Positions 7,156 to 16,136 of a stretch of 20,219 nucleotides of DNA are shown one piece after another. The DNA comes from a virus. The DNA is taken from the IMG/VR virus record IMGVR_UViG_3300002514_000210, positions 1,128 to 21,346 of that record; one strand, written 5' to 3'. How positions within the stretch are numbered: the first letter of the stretch is position 1; each line of letters begins with the position of its first letter. The translations under genes were made by a program, and so were the position numbers. The notes under the pieces are model-generated. The model worked only from the letters and a program-made list of their open reading frames with translations. It did no database searches and was not told the DNA's origin.

Positions 7156-9687
7156 ATGGCCAAAGGCGACAGTTTTGATCCCACACAATTAGCAGAATAT
7201 GCTGCGGTAATGCAGAATATTCAAGCTATTTTAGAAGATATTATAAATAAAGATCAAGCACTTCAATTAACTCAAGCACAGAAAACAGACCGAGTTCGGG
7301 AAGAGCTAGCCGCCTTTCAGAGCCTTGTAGAATTAAAGTTTAAAGAAGCGCAAGCTTCTGGCCAGGCTCTTGACAATGAAGAAAAAAGAAATTTACTTTT
7401 ACAACAGTATAGAGTCGGCCTTCAAGATCAATTAGCCAAGCTTACAACAGGGCATTATCAAAATCAACAAGCACTGAGAGAATCAGAAGCAGAGTTGCAA
7501 AGAGTCAACGATCAACTGGCCAAACTTAGCACTTCTGCGGCAAATTATCAAGCACAGCTTGGCGTACTTACAAGAAAAGAAGTTTCTGTTAGGCAAGAAA
7601 TTTTAAGGCTTCAATCTCAACAAATAGAACTGAAAGACGTTGATCGACAAAAATCAATAAATAATATTACTGCAGAGATGCAGTATGCTGATGCAAAAGT
7701 AAAGTCTTCTGAAGCAGCGCAAAGCGCTATGACAATGCTTTTTGGCTTGGATAATAAATGGCGCCAAACTTTAGCTGGCTCTATGGCAGAAACTGCAGCT
7801 GCAGCAGTAAGAGCGCGCGGCATGGTTAATGGTTTGATGGAATCGGTGTCTAATTTAGCTAGTACATTGTCGAATGTCGCTTCATTTGGTAATGTACTTG
7901 GCTCAACCTTAATGAAAGTCCAAGAAACCACCATCACAATGATAACTCAAATTGATCGTGCTGACGTTGGTTTAAGAAGTGCAACTGGAGCTTCAAAGCA
8001 ATTTGCTTCAGGTTTATCCGCTGCGTTCGAAGACAGAGAAATAAAAGCCATGGCAGCATCTTACGATGAATTGCAAGCAGCACAAAGCGCATTATATTCC
8101 ATTGCACGTGCGTATTCAGGCTTGCTTCCATCTCAAAGGATAGAAATGGATCGCGCTGCTATAGCAGCAAAACGTTTTGGTATATCTTTTGATGACTCCG
8201 CCACCATCATGGACAAATCAATGCGAGTATTTGGTATTACTGGTCCATCGATGTTGGATAGTCTTTATCGATCAGCAGTTGCCATTGGCGAAACACCAGT
8301 TCGTATGACTCAAAACTTTATTCAAGCAATAGATATTATGGCTCAATACTCTGTACCAAGAGCAACGCAAGTTTTACAAGGCCTGTCAGCAATTGCTAAA
8401 ACAACAGGCATTGAAATGAACACATTGACTAGCATTGCATTACGTTTTGATACATTTGAAGATGCAGCATCTAATGTCGCAAAATTAAATGCAATTTTAG
8501 GTGGTGCATATTTTAATTCAGTTCAAATGTTGAATGCCACCGAAAGCGAAAGATTACATTTGTTACGTGCAGGCCTAGATGCAACAAATAGAAGTTGGGA
8601 ATCTTTGGGCAGATGGGAGAGAAAAGCTGTAGCTGCAGCTGCAGGTTTCAAAGACATGAATATAGCTGCAGCATTCTTCCAAGGCAACATGGCAAAAGTT
8701 GAAGAGCTAACAAAAGCACAAGAAAGACAAGCTGAAATGCAAGGCAGATTAATACAAATGGGCGGCAGTGTTGTTAATATATTTGATCAAATTAAACGCG
8801 TTTTCCAAGATGCAGGTTTTTATGCTAAAGATCTTATTGGTATTATTCGCGATCTGGTAGGTCTAATGAAAGATCTTGGTTTGCGAGGGATGGTTACTGC
8901 AGGATTAATAGTTGGTTTTGTAAACTCTATTTCATCGGCTGTAGTACAAACACGACTTTTAGCTGCAGCATCTGGTGGCGCAGCCACAGCTTTAGGAACT
9001 CTTGGAACTTCTTTAATAGGCATGGCGCCATTATTATTGGCTACTGGAGCCGCCTGGCTTTATTTTTCTAGCAAACTGAGAGAAGAAAAATCACCAGCAG
9101 CGTTTCATTTGCCCTCAATTGCCGCTCAAGGTTTAGGGGCGATGGGAGAAAATGCAAGAAAAGCAGCACCAGCAATTAGCACATTAGCAAATAGAATTAA
9201 TTCACTTAATGATCGACGGGTTGTTAGCTTAACAAGAGCTTTGGGCATGGCAAGTCAAATATCAGCACCTAATTTAAATTTTGGCCAAGTTACTGTTGGG
9301 GTTACGGAGTTAACTAGAGCAATCAACTCTTTAGATGAAAAGAAAGTTAATGCATTTTCTAATGCTATGGGGAGACTTGGCGCCACCATGAGGGCGATAC
9401 CAAAGGAAAATGTTGTAGCAGTAACACAATTAACCAAAGAATCGAGAATGGTTTCCGCCTTACCTGCGCTTGCCGCTGCACGAACTGGAGCCCAAGTTAA
9501 TGCTCAAGGATCTGCTGTGCGAGCAGCAAGAGCATCCGAAGCTCCTCCTGCAGGTGGTAGAACCGGTGGAATGGAAGGTGTACTAGTTACTGATAGTATT
9601 ACTGTGAATGTCGGCGGAACTTTATTGACACGAAAAATCAAGGATACCGTTCGCAGTACATTTGAACGACAGAGGAACGCAGGATAA
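7156..9687 (+). CDS. Tail tape measure protein
   Basis: This 843-residue protein most likely sets tail length and occupies the tube lumen before DNA ejection. It is almost entirely alpha-helical. Residues ~10-190 are Gln/Glu/Leu/Ala-rich coiled coil. Residues ~200-560 are an Ala/Met/Ser-rich helical region (MAETAAAAVRAR, AKTTGIEMNTLTS). Two hydrophobic stretches (about 578-596 and 608-638, ending PLLLATGAAWLYF) resemble the membrane-active segments of tape measures. The C-terminus is a VTDSITVNVGGTLLT strand pair with a basic helix (TRKIKDTVRSTFERQRN), a common tape-measure ending. T4 gp29 is 590 aa. At the usual ~0.15 nm per residue this length predicts a tail of roughly 125 nm. It abuts the next gene (TAA-ATG). 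Confidence 0.82.
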   Translation: MAKGDSFDPTQLAEYAAVMQNIQAILEDIINKDQALQLTQAQKTDRVREELAAFQSLVELKFKEAQASGQALDNEEKRNLLLQQYRVGLQDQLAKLTTGHYQNQQALRESEAELQRVNDQLAKLSTSAANYQAQLGVLTRKEVSVRQEILRLQSQQIELKDVDRQKSINNITAEMQYADAKVKSSEAAQSAMTMLFGLDNKWRQTLAGSMAETAAAAVRARGMVNGLMESVSNLASTLSNVASFGNVLGSTLMKVQETTITMITQIDRADVGLRSATGASKQFASGLSAAFEDREIKAMAASYDELQAAQSALYSIARAYSGLLPSQRIEMDRAAIAAKRFGISFDDSATIMDKSMRVFGITGPSMLDSLYRSAVAIGETPVRMTQNFIQAIDIMAQYSVPRATQVLQGLSAIAKTTGIEMNTLTSIALRFDTFEDAASNVAKLNAILGGAYFNSVQMLNATESERLHLLRAGLDATNRSWESLGRWERKAVAAAAGFKDMNIAAAFFQGNMAKVEELTKAQERQAEMQGRLIQMGGSVVNIFDQIKRVFQDAGFYAKDLIGIIRDLVGLMKDLGLRGMVTAGLIVGFVNSISSAVVQTRLLAAASGGAATALGTLGTSLIGMAPLLLATGAAWLYFSSKLREEKSPAAFHLPSIAAQGLGAMGENARKAAPAISTLANRINSLNDRRVVSLTRALGMASQISAPNLNFGQVTVGVTELTRAINSLDEKKVNAFSNAMGRLGATMRAIPKENVVAVTQLTKESRMVSALPALAAARTGAQVNAQGSAVRAARASEAPPAGGRTGGMEGVLVTDSITVNVGGTLLTRKIKDTVRSTFERQRNAG

Positions 9688-10488
9688 ATGTCATTTTTTG
9701 GCCCAAAAGAACAGAATCTTGACGCAACAGCATATGCTTATAAAAACAATTGGTCGATGTTAACTATATATAATTTATCGGCACATGGATATGAACCCCC
9801 AGCTATAAGCAATCCATGGATCGACTTTAAAGCATTTATTAAATCTTTTAAAGATAATTTTAATCCAGGCTGGCAAGAACAACAATACCCTAATCAATCT
9901 GTGCCAATAGCTCATCAATCAATGCCTAAAAGGACAATTCAAATTGAATGGACAGTTCCATCAACAAATGAAAAAGAAGCAATATTAAACTTGCGAAAAT
10001 GTTCATGGCTGGCTCAGAGCATGTACCCAACATTAAAACCAAGCGGAGCTAGCGGCAATTTTACTCCAAGGTCAACTTTTATAGGAATAAAATTTGCCAA
10101 CCTTATTCAAGGAAATGATGGCGGACTTTTACCAGGATATATTAGTAGTTTTTCTTATACTCCTAATTTTATAGAAGGTGTACATATTCTTAGCAAACGC
10201 AGGGCACCTAAATCAGAACGAAAATGGTTTACGCATTCAGGCAATCATCTTTTCCCAAATTTGGTTGATATTTCAATAGAGTTTAAACCAATACAAACAA
10301 GAGACTCATTTGGACTTGTGGAAGACATAGATCAGGACGTTGGTTGGAACAATTCATCTTGGCCATATGGTGTTAAAATTGATAAAAAATTGCATCCTGG
10401 GGGGTCAGATTCGGGAGGCGGGCCCGGCGATGTGGATCCTGACGACGGCGTGGCGATAGTCAATGGCGAAAGGGTGTTCGTCGGATGA
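9688..10488 (+). CDS. Baseplate tail-tube cap / initiator-like protein (gp48/gp54-like)
   Basis: This 266-residue protein probably joins the baseplate to the growing tail tube. The core is PWIDFKAFIKSFKDNFNPGW, then MPKRTIQIEWTVPSTNEKEA and LNLRKCSWLAQSMYP. It continues with STFIGIKFANLIQG, GLLPGYISSFSYTPNFIEGV and LFPNLVDISIEFKP. The order (IeW.vP, EA..NL.k...L....YP, f.gikFaNLI...G.LPGyi..f...p....G, LfP....is.eF.p) resembles the gp48/gp54 tube-like baseplate proteins of T4-like phages. Its place between the tape measure and a gp53-like gene fits. Residues 238-266 are an unusual Gly/Asp-rich tail encoded by GC-rich DNA. The gene starts directly after the tape measure stop; which of gp48 or gp54 it corresponds to cannot be decided. 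Confidence 0.6.
   Translation: MSFFGPKEQNLDATAYAYKNNWSMLTIYNLSAHGYEPPAISNPWIDFKAFIKSFKDNFNPGWQEQQYPNQSVPIAHQSMPKRTIQIEWTVPSTNEKEAILNLRKCSWLAQSMYPTLKPSGASGNFTPRSTFIGIKFANLIQGNDGGLLPGYISSFSYTPNFIEGVHILSKRRAPKSERKWFTHSGNHLFPNLVDISIEFKPIQTRDSFGLVEDIDQDVGWNNSSWPYGVKIDKKLHPGGSDSGGGPGDVDPDDGVAIVNGERVFVG
10395..10482 (+). other. GC-rich islet encoding a Gly/Asp/Pro-rich tail
   Basis: By my count bases 10401-10480 are about 65% G+C (52 of 80), in a region that is otherwise visibly AT-rich. It encodes the C-terminal linker-like stretch with GGSDSGGGPGDVDPDDG. It could be a recently acquired or hypervariable tail or, less likely, a sequence under different codon selection. Confidence 0.5.
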
Positions 10489-10823
10489 GATATAAAAAAA
10501 GAATACTTGCTTTCAATGCTAATGAATTATATTCTGAACATTTTATAAAAAGAGGAGTTGATTATATAGATCAATATACAACACCAATATTGGCTCATCC
10601 AACTCCTTCTCAGATTAAAAATCTGAACATTATACATCACTCATGGACTCATGGCGATAAATATTATAAACTAGCACATAGATATTACAAAAATTCTACA
10701 ATGTGGTGGGTACTTGCTTGGTTTAACAAAAAACCTACAGAATCACACATCAAAGTTGGTGAAATACTATATATCCCAACACCCTTAACCGAGGTGCTTA
10801 AAGCTTATGGACTATATTATTAG
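10485..10823 (+). CDS. gp53: gp53-like baseplate wedge protein with LysM-like domain
   Basis: This 112-residue protein overlaps the previous gene by 4 bases (ATGA). Its C-terminal half, residues ~50-98, is the LysM-like module of gp53 family baseplate wedge proteins. Visible elements are IIHHSWTHGDKYYKLAHRYY, the Trp-rich TMWWVLAWFNKKP, VGEILYIPTP and a final helix TEVLKAYGL. The segment from 'H.W..GD.yykLA..yy...t.WWvLa.fN.kp.e' to 'vG..lyiP.pl' is a characteristic gp53 pattern. T4 gp53 is 196 aa, so this is a shorter version: an N-terminal tail of about 50 residues plus the LysM-like part. The coupled start implies co-translation with the upstream baseplate gene. Confidence 0.78.
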   Translation: MRYKKRILAFNANELYSEHFIKRGVDYIDQYTTPILAHPTPSQIKNLNIIHHSWTHGDKYYKLAHRYYKNSTMWWVLAWFNKKPTESHIKVGEILYIPTPLTEVLKAYGLYY

Positions 10824-10836
10824 GAAAAATTAAGAC

Positions 10837-13800
10837 ATGTCTTCCGTAGAAATACATAGTGAGTTAAATGCAACAAATCGCGATAATTTAGCAGCGTATG
10901 ATAAGGGCCAAAGATACCGATTTCAAGAACAATGTTTTTTAAATTTTTGGAAAGCAGAAATATTCAAACAATTAAAAACATACAACCAAGATGGTTTTGT
11001 TGGCAGACGACGTCGCGAAGGCGCCGGCGGCCGCAGCAATCCATGGTCCGAAACGCCATCGTTGAATCAGATCAATGGAAAGCTGGTTGGCAGCAATGTG
11101 TACACTTATGAACATATAAATGTTATTGATGCCCACGAGCCAGCAAAAATGGTTTCTATGTTTAGCCAAAAAGATGGTGCAGATTTATTTTTTCGTTTAG
11201 ATTCGTCCATTTTATCTCAACTTAGACCGGTCGTTGAACTTTATAAAATCTTTCCCCAAATCGACACGGTCAACCAAACTGATGCGGAAGCAAAATCTCC
11301 AAATACCATAGCATATAAAGTACCAATGCCTTTAGGAGAAAACATTAAACCTGGCGACGAAAATGGAGGATCTGTTTATGAATGGCCGATGGCGACTATA
11401 GAAGAGCTATTTCATGAGCAGAATGTGCTTGGAAACGCCATGTTGACAGATTTATCTTTTAGGTTTGCTGGTAAAAATATTGCCCTTCTAAACACTGTAG
11501 AAGATGTATCTTTTACTTTGGCTTTTTCATCTTTTAATTTATTTAAGCACAAGTTCGAAACCACCGCTTTTGGAGGACCCGAAAATAAAACTGAAAAAGA
11601 ATTGACATGGAGTTATCAAGATTTAATTTCTTATTCAACAAAATATTTACAAAAAGAAGGACAAGCCGATGTCCCAATAGAGTCAGGTGTGATACAAAAT
11701 AGTCTTTCTTGCTACAAAACTGCAGAATCGTTTGTAGGCGGAGTAAAAGGGGATCCAATTGTATATGCAAAGCCCAATCAAGATCATTTTGAAATACAAA
11801 TGGTGGTTCGTTATGACCCAGATGATATTGACTGGGATATGGCTGCTTATGCCAACAACGAAAATACAGGTCGGTTAAAATTTAATGAAGAAGAACAAGA
11901 AGCGATTAGGTCTTTCTTAAGAAATTCTGCAGTGATTTTAAGACTTCAATTTGTTGCACATACAATACGATATAATTCAAAATCTAGCGGCGCCGACCCA
12001 GAATTGCTGATAGACTTTGAATACAAAGCTTTTATTGAAAGTAGCTTCAATAGCCCTGATTTAGATTTATTTAAATTACCACACAAAGAAGGCCGCGAAC
12101 TTATGAGTTGGGAAACGAAGTTATATCAAGCTAGAAAACTTTTAAAAGCAGTTCAAAGAGATAAGCTGACATTAAATGCTGTATTTGGAGCTAAAGGACA
12201 ATTGAATACAAATTTAAACAACCAGTATCAAAGTCTAAGGAATTCCTTAGATGCTGCCGCCGGCTCTAGCGAAGATGCCCTCCAATGGCTAATATGGAAT
12301 CCAGCTAGTCCGGGCGCCGGCCGAAAATCTTTAGCGTCTATGGTGGGCCTTATACCAATCGAGAAAGATTTAAAAACGTCTGAGCAAAAAGACGCAATTG
12401 ACCAAAGCGACCAACCCAAAAAACAGGTACGACCGTTTATGCGCACGGTACGCCGCGGCCTAAAATATGATCCTGAGAATTTAGAAACTGCATTAGGGTC
12501 TACAGGAAATGCTGATAAGGTTTTTACAGAGTTGATCAACAAAATAACTGCTTACATTAAAACACTTCGAAGAACATATATCCAAGAAAAATATCAAAAT
12601 CTTTTTGAAGCATTGTATGCACAAGAAAGGGTTTACTCTGTTCCAGTTGAAACAGAAGATATCGGCTGGAACACTAGTGACGAAAAAGAAGTTAAATCAG
12701 AAGGCGAAATGGCCGAACACCGACAAGGTAAGCTGGATAACAGCGCTGCTATTAAACTAAGCCCTGGAACAGTCAAAATTGTTAGAACTGATGACGGCCA
12801 AGAGCCTGGAGCAGCTGATCCACTGAAGCAAGTTGTAGATAAATTTGAAAATTTAAATATGAAAAAAATGGACACTAGCATGTCCCATCAAATGGATACT
12901 TTAGCGCAACAAATACAATCGGAACTTGGTGAACCTTCCTTTTCTGAACCGACTCATGATGGAGAGGGTGACGTAATTTATTTTACCAACTTGGGAGATA
13001 TAATAGACACTGCCATATCAATTGCATCTTTTCCGGATTATGGATTATATAAACGAAGAATTGGATTGCTTCTTGGGCCTCTACTAGAACAAGATAATTC
13101 TGGCACGCACGATGAACAAAGCTATGTATTTAATTTAGCTTGGGTACCAGTTTCTTTAAAAACCTTAATGGGATTTTTTGCCGTTAAAGTTATTGCAAGC
13201 GGAAAAGAACGATATTTGTTGAATGATTTTATCAAGGATTTAATTAAAGACTTAATTTTACCAGCATTGGGTTCTAGGTGCGAAGCGGATGCTCAAGAAG
13301 GTAACCACCAAGTTGGCACAGTAACATTTACTACTGAAATGCAAGACCGCGGTGCAAACGAATACATTCCACCATTTTTTCCACAACATAGCGGCACTGA
13401 TCCATTAGATTATCCCCGCGGCGGCGGAGCACATTATTTCGTGACTAGAAATCAAAAAGTATGGCAACCCCCTACCGAACAAGGTTCAAACAAGAATCAA
13501 CCCATTCCATGGGGGGATGGAAGCATAAAAAAACTTACAGAAGTTAGTCCCAACGCTCCTATTGAAAACCAATTTCATTATATGTTTATTTATATTAATA
13601 ATATTAGCCCAATAAATTTAAAACCTGAAAACGAAAAAGAAAATATACGCGCAGGTATATATTATCTACACCTTGGTCAAGTTCCTTCGATTGTTAAAGA
13701 GGCAACCTTCAGAAAAGAAAACATCCCTTATGTTAGAGAAGCCCGGGCCATGGGCCAGCTAACTAGAACAGGCGGGATAGCTTTAAGAGATGTTTATAGG

Positions 13801-14121
13801 TTCCAATGTAGTATGTATGGAAATAATATTTTTCAACCTGGAATGTTGTTTTTTGTCGATCCAACAAAAGATGGGTCTCCAAACTACGAAGACTGGAAAG
13901 AACTTGGCTTAGTTGGTTTTTATAGAACTGTAAGCGTTGATCATCTAATAAACGCAGGCATGAGTCCCGTCCATGAAACAAGGATAGACGCTGTATGGGA
14001 AACATTTGGAGAGTGCCCCGGCGGCGAAGGGCTAATTAACACTGAATTTCGAACCATATGGTTCCGAACCGAAGGTCACGAAAAGACCGCTGCCGGTACC
14101 AACATAAGGGCAGCAGTATAA
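10837..14121 (+). CDS. Large virion structural protein, probably baseplate-associated
   Basis: This 1094-residue protein starts at ATG 10837 with AGGA overlapping the upstream stop. I cannot assign it to a T4 gene with confidence. The N-terminus has FQEQCFLNFWKAEIFKQLK and an Arg/Gly/Pro-rich loop (GRRRREGAGGRSNPWSET, residues ~55-72). The middle is mixed alpha/beta with charged linkers. The last ~200 residues (INNISPINLKPENEKENIRA...) contain LRDVYRFQCSMYGNNIFQPG, MLFFVDP and LGLVGFYRTVSVDHLI, then AVWETFGECPGG. The end, with 'LrDVY...v.MYGN..F.PG...yvDP....LGL.GyY.v..vdh.i..g...T...A.we', resembles the C-terminal module of large baseplate hub-type proteins of environmental phages. Its position after gp53 supports a baseplate or hub role. 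Two GC-rich islets lie in it (11001-11060 and ~12250-12330). Confidence 0.8.
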   Translation: MSSVEIHSELNATNRDNLAAYDKGQRYRFQEQCFLNFWKAEIFKQLKTYNQDGFVGRRRREGAGGRSNPWSETPSLNQINGKLVGSNVYTYEHINVIDAHEPAKMVSMFSQKDGADLFFRLDSSILSQLRPVVELYKIFPQIDTVNQTDAEAKSPNTIAYKVPMPLGENIKPGDENGGSVYEWPMATIEELFHEQNVLGNAMLTDLSFRFAGKNIALLNTVEDVSFTLAFSSFNLFKHKFETTAFGGPENKTEKELTWSYQDLISYSTKYLQKEGQADVPIESGVIQNSLSCYKTAESFVGGVKGDPIVYAKPNQDHFEIQMVVRYDPDDIDWDMAAYANNENTGRLKFNEEEQEAIRSFLRNSAVILRLQFVAHTIRYNSKSSGADPELLIDFEYKAFIESSFNSPDLDLFKLPHKEGRELMSWETKLYQARKLLKAVQRDKLTLNAVFGAKGQLNTNLNNQYQSLRNSLDAAAGSSEDALQWLIWNPASPGAGRKSLASMVGLIPIEKDLKTSEQKDAIDQSDQPKKQVRPFMRTVRRGLKYDPENLETALGSTGNADKVFTELINKITAYIKTLRRTYIQEKYQNLFEALYAQERVYSVPVETEDIGWNTSDEKEVKSEGEMAEHRQGKLDNSAAIKLSPGTVKIVRTDDGQEPGAADPLKQVVDKFENLNMKKMDTSMSHQMDTLAQQIQSELGEPSFSEPTHDGEGDVIYFTNLGDIIDTAISIASFPDYGLYKRRIGLLLGPLLEQDNSGTHDEQSYVFNLAWVPVSLKTLMGFFAVKVIASGKERYLLNDFIKDLIKDLILPALGSRCEADAQEGNHQVGTVTFTTEMQDRGANEYIPPFFPQHSGTDPLDYPRGGGAHYFVTRNQKVWQPPTEQGSNKNQPIPWGDGSIKKLTEVSPNAPIENQFHYMFIYINNISPINLKPENEKENIRAGIYYLHLGQVPSIVKEATFRKENIPYVREARAMGQLTRTGGIALRDVYRFQCSMYGNNIFQPGMLFFVDPTKDGSPNYEDWKELGLVGFYRTVSVDHLINAGMSPVHETRIDAVWETFGECPGGEGLINTEFRTIWFRTEGHEKTAAGTNIRAAV
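11001..11060 (+). other. GC-rich islet encoding an Arg/Gly-rich loop
   Basis: About 68% G+C by my count (41 of 60), containing GCGCCGGCGGCCGC. It encodes the RRRREGAGGRSNPWS loop in the N-terminal part of the large structural protein, an apparent surface loop or linker. The islet stands out sharply from the surrounding sequence. Confidence 0.5.
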
Positions 14122-16100
14122 TGTCGTCGCCTAGTGACCTTTCCCCCAAAACTCCAAAAGGAAAAAATTCTACTCATAGCACTTTAGAGCTTTACAATGA
14201 AAAAAGCTTTTATTATGACAATGTTTATCCAGGCGGAGATTTGCCCTGGCTAGATAAGCCTTTTGATTTTATTAATGAAAATCCTCTTTATGGTAAAGTT
14301 AATTTAGATGGAGATTATATAATTCCTAAATATAAATTAATTGATGGAGAAACACAATATGAAAGAATAGTAGAAGTTAGCGTTGGAACATCTGGAGTAA
14401 GAGCTTTTGATTTTGTTGTGGAGGCATTTAATGATTTAAAAACAAACATAGAATCATTAGTAAAAACGTCCTGGCTAGCACCAGGAGGACCCATAGCTAA
14501 ATTTGAAGCAAAAAAAGGATTTGTTGACTTTGAAGTCATGAATAAACTACAAAAGGAAGTACATTATTATCTTTTTGTTTCTGAATTCTTATCAAAGCCT
14601 TCCACAATCAATAATAATTTTCCTTATAAAGAGCTTCTACATAATGCTTCTGATTTCACTAATTTTTTTCTTTTGTACCTTAAAAGTCACACAAAAACCA
14701 TGCCCTTCACAAAAGGCGGCATTATTAATTCTTTTTATATGGCACCAATGTCAACTGGCTTGTGTTTGGAAATTGATGATGCGTTATATGATGATGATAA
14801 TAAAAAACATACTTTTCTTAAAGATCCAAATTTTGATATTTATAGGATTGCGGCAAGAAGATATGGGTTCATGGTAGATAGAAATGTACCATGGCGCTTA
14901 GTTGCTGATGTACGATCATTAAAAATGAGAGAATATATGCGCCTTGCTTACGAAAGAAAGGCAATCCTCGAAGGGCGAGAAGCAGTTTTAGAAGCAAGGC
15001 GCGCCGAACTGCAACTGACACTCCCAGAGTTTCCTACACTGAATGACTTGTTTACACATGGCCCGGAGCCACAACCGGGTCCACAACCATCGCCCACTCC
15101 GGGAGAAACATGGGCGGATTATATCGGCGGCCCTTGGTTTAAAAAAGATTTTTCAAAGTATTCTTGGAGCAATGAAGCACTCAAAGAATTTGATGATCAA
15201 ACACAAAAACAATTACAAGATGTTATAAATTCAGTCTCAGAAAAAACAAAAGACTTTTGGGTTTTCAAAGATTTATATAACGCCAAAAATCCTTCGAAAG
15301 ATGTTGACGGAATTCAGATGTGCGCTGGAGAGTTTTTAAATAAAACTTGCACATCGCGAGTTTTTAAATTTGAGAAATTTTTTGAAGCTTATTATGATGT
15401 TCCTTACACAGACGAAGTAGAAGATATTAAAAAAACTTTTTATAAATTTTTTGTGAGCTATTATGTTCAAAATCCAATAGTGAAAAAAAGAGTTTTATGT
15501 TCGGCTGGTTCGGATTTGCAGACAAAAATGACTACTAAAGAAATTGAGCTTGAATTGATAAACGAAGAACAATACAATGTACTTTATACTGATTACTATT
15601 GGCTTAAAACATATTTTGATATTAAGTTAGCGGAGAATAATATAAGTTTTAAACCAATGTCGTATAATAAACATATAAAAAAAATAATAGATTTATCAAC
15701 TTTAAACTCTCATGACAAGGCTAATCTATCTGGGACAACTTCAAAAGATGCCAGCCACACACATCAATATCAAATAGATATCAATGGAAATGGATGGGCA
15801 CTGGAAACCACACACCCGCAAAATCCAAATATCAAACACAAACATCCAGTAATAAATTGGGTTATCCAGCCAGCACAAAGTAATTGTTATCCTATCTGCA
15901 AAGAAGGCGCCCCTCCACACGCCCACAAACTAAATCAAGATATTTTTCTTTCTCTTAAATATATTAATAAAATTGTGAGAAAAAAGATGAAAGGGCTAGA
16001 ACAAATATATGGAGACAAAGGAGAAAATAAAGAATTGGCGATTGGTCAAATGTTATTAGGAGCCCAAGAAAGTGAGATATTCTCTTATTATAAAAAATAG
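14121..16100 (+). CDS. Large virion structural protein with His-rich (HxH) region
   Basis: This 659-residue protein starts at ATG 14121, which overlaps the upstream stop by one base (TAATG) and follows AAGGG; an upstream in-frame ATG at 14058 is unlikely because it lies inside the preceding gene. A middle block reads FTKGGIINSFYMAPMSTGLC, EIDDALYDDDN, DPNFDIYRIAARRYGFMVD and NVPWRLVADVRS. This pattern resembles an unnamed virion protein of T4-like marine phages. A charged coiled coil (residues ~268-299) leads into a Pro-rich linker (GPEPQPGPQPSPTPGE). Residues ~545-602 hold repeated HxH motifs (SHTHQYQID, KHKHP, PPHAHK) with 'GNGW' between, suggesting a metal-binding or trimerisation module. 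It ends the late block; its role is unknown. Confidence 0.78.
   Translation: MSSPSDLSPKTPKGKNSTHSTLELYNEKSFYYDNVYPGGDLPWLDKPFDFINENPLYGKVNLDGDYIIPKYKLIDGETQYERIVEVSVGTSGVRAFDFVVEAFNDLKTNIESLVKTSWLAPGGPIAKFEAKKGFVDFEVMNKLQKEVHYYLFVSEFLSKPSTINNNFPYKELLHNASDFTNFFLLYLKSHTKTMPFTKGGIINSFYMAPMSTGLCLEIDDALYDDDNKKHTFLKDPNFDIYRIAARRYGFMVDRNVPWRLVADVRSLKMREYMRLAYERKAILEGREAVLEARRAELQLTLPEFPTLNDLFTHGPEPQPGPQPSPTPGETWADYIGGPWFKKDFSKYSWSNEALKEFDDQTQKQLQDVINSVSEKTKDFWVFKDLYNAKNPSKDVDGIQMCAGEFLNKTCTSRVFKFEKFFEAYYDVPYTDEVEDIKKTFYKFFVSYYVQNPIVKKRVLCSAGSDLQTKMTTKEIELELINEEQYNVLYTDYYWLKTYFDIKLAENNISFKPMSYNKHIKKIIDLSTLNSHDKANLSGTTSKDASHTHQYQIDINGNGWALETTHPQNPNIKHKHPVINWVIQPAQSNCYPICKEGAPPHAHKLNQDIFLSLKYINKIVRKKMKGLEQIYGDKGENKELAIGQMLLGAQESEIFSYYKK
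15061..15120 (+). other. GC-rich islet encoding a Pro-rich linker
   Basis: About 65% G+C by my count (39 of 60). It encodes the PEPQPGPQPSPTPGET linker between the coiled coil and the second half of the structural protein, and contains a CCGGAG...CCGGGT...CCGGGAG series. It is flanked on both sides by AT-rich sequence. Confidence 0.5.
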
Positions 16101-16101
16101 T

Positions 16102-16129
16102 TTGACTTTTCTGTAAAATATGTTATATT
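16102..16129 (+). promoter_or_regulatory. Sigma70-like promoter for the replication block (leaderless start)
   Basis: The -35 box TTGACT (16102-16107) and the -10 box TATATT (16124-16129) are separated by 16 bases, and an extended -10 (TGTTATATT, 16121-16129) supports it. CTGTAAAA at 16111-16118 lies in the spacer. The same element at the same offset occurs in the promoter of the ssDNA-binding protein. The predicted transcription start, about 7 bases after the -10, falls at or next to the ATG at 16137, so the mRNA would be leaderless. It marks the border between late and replication genes. Confidence 0.65.
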
Positions 16130-16136
16130 GTAAATA

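Noticed and set aside
7242-7249. TATAAATA, the T4 late-promoter consensus
   Set aside because: It falls within the coding sequence near the start of the tape measure gene, has no gene start downstream at a sensible distance, and is expected by chance in AT-rich DNA.
14058-14120. In-frame ATG at 14058 as the start of the 659-residue structural gene
   Set aside because: It would overlap the preceding gene by 64 bases and add an Arg/Lys-rich, non-family-like extension; ATG 14121 has AAGGG and a typical TAATG junction.
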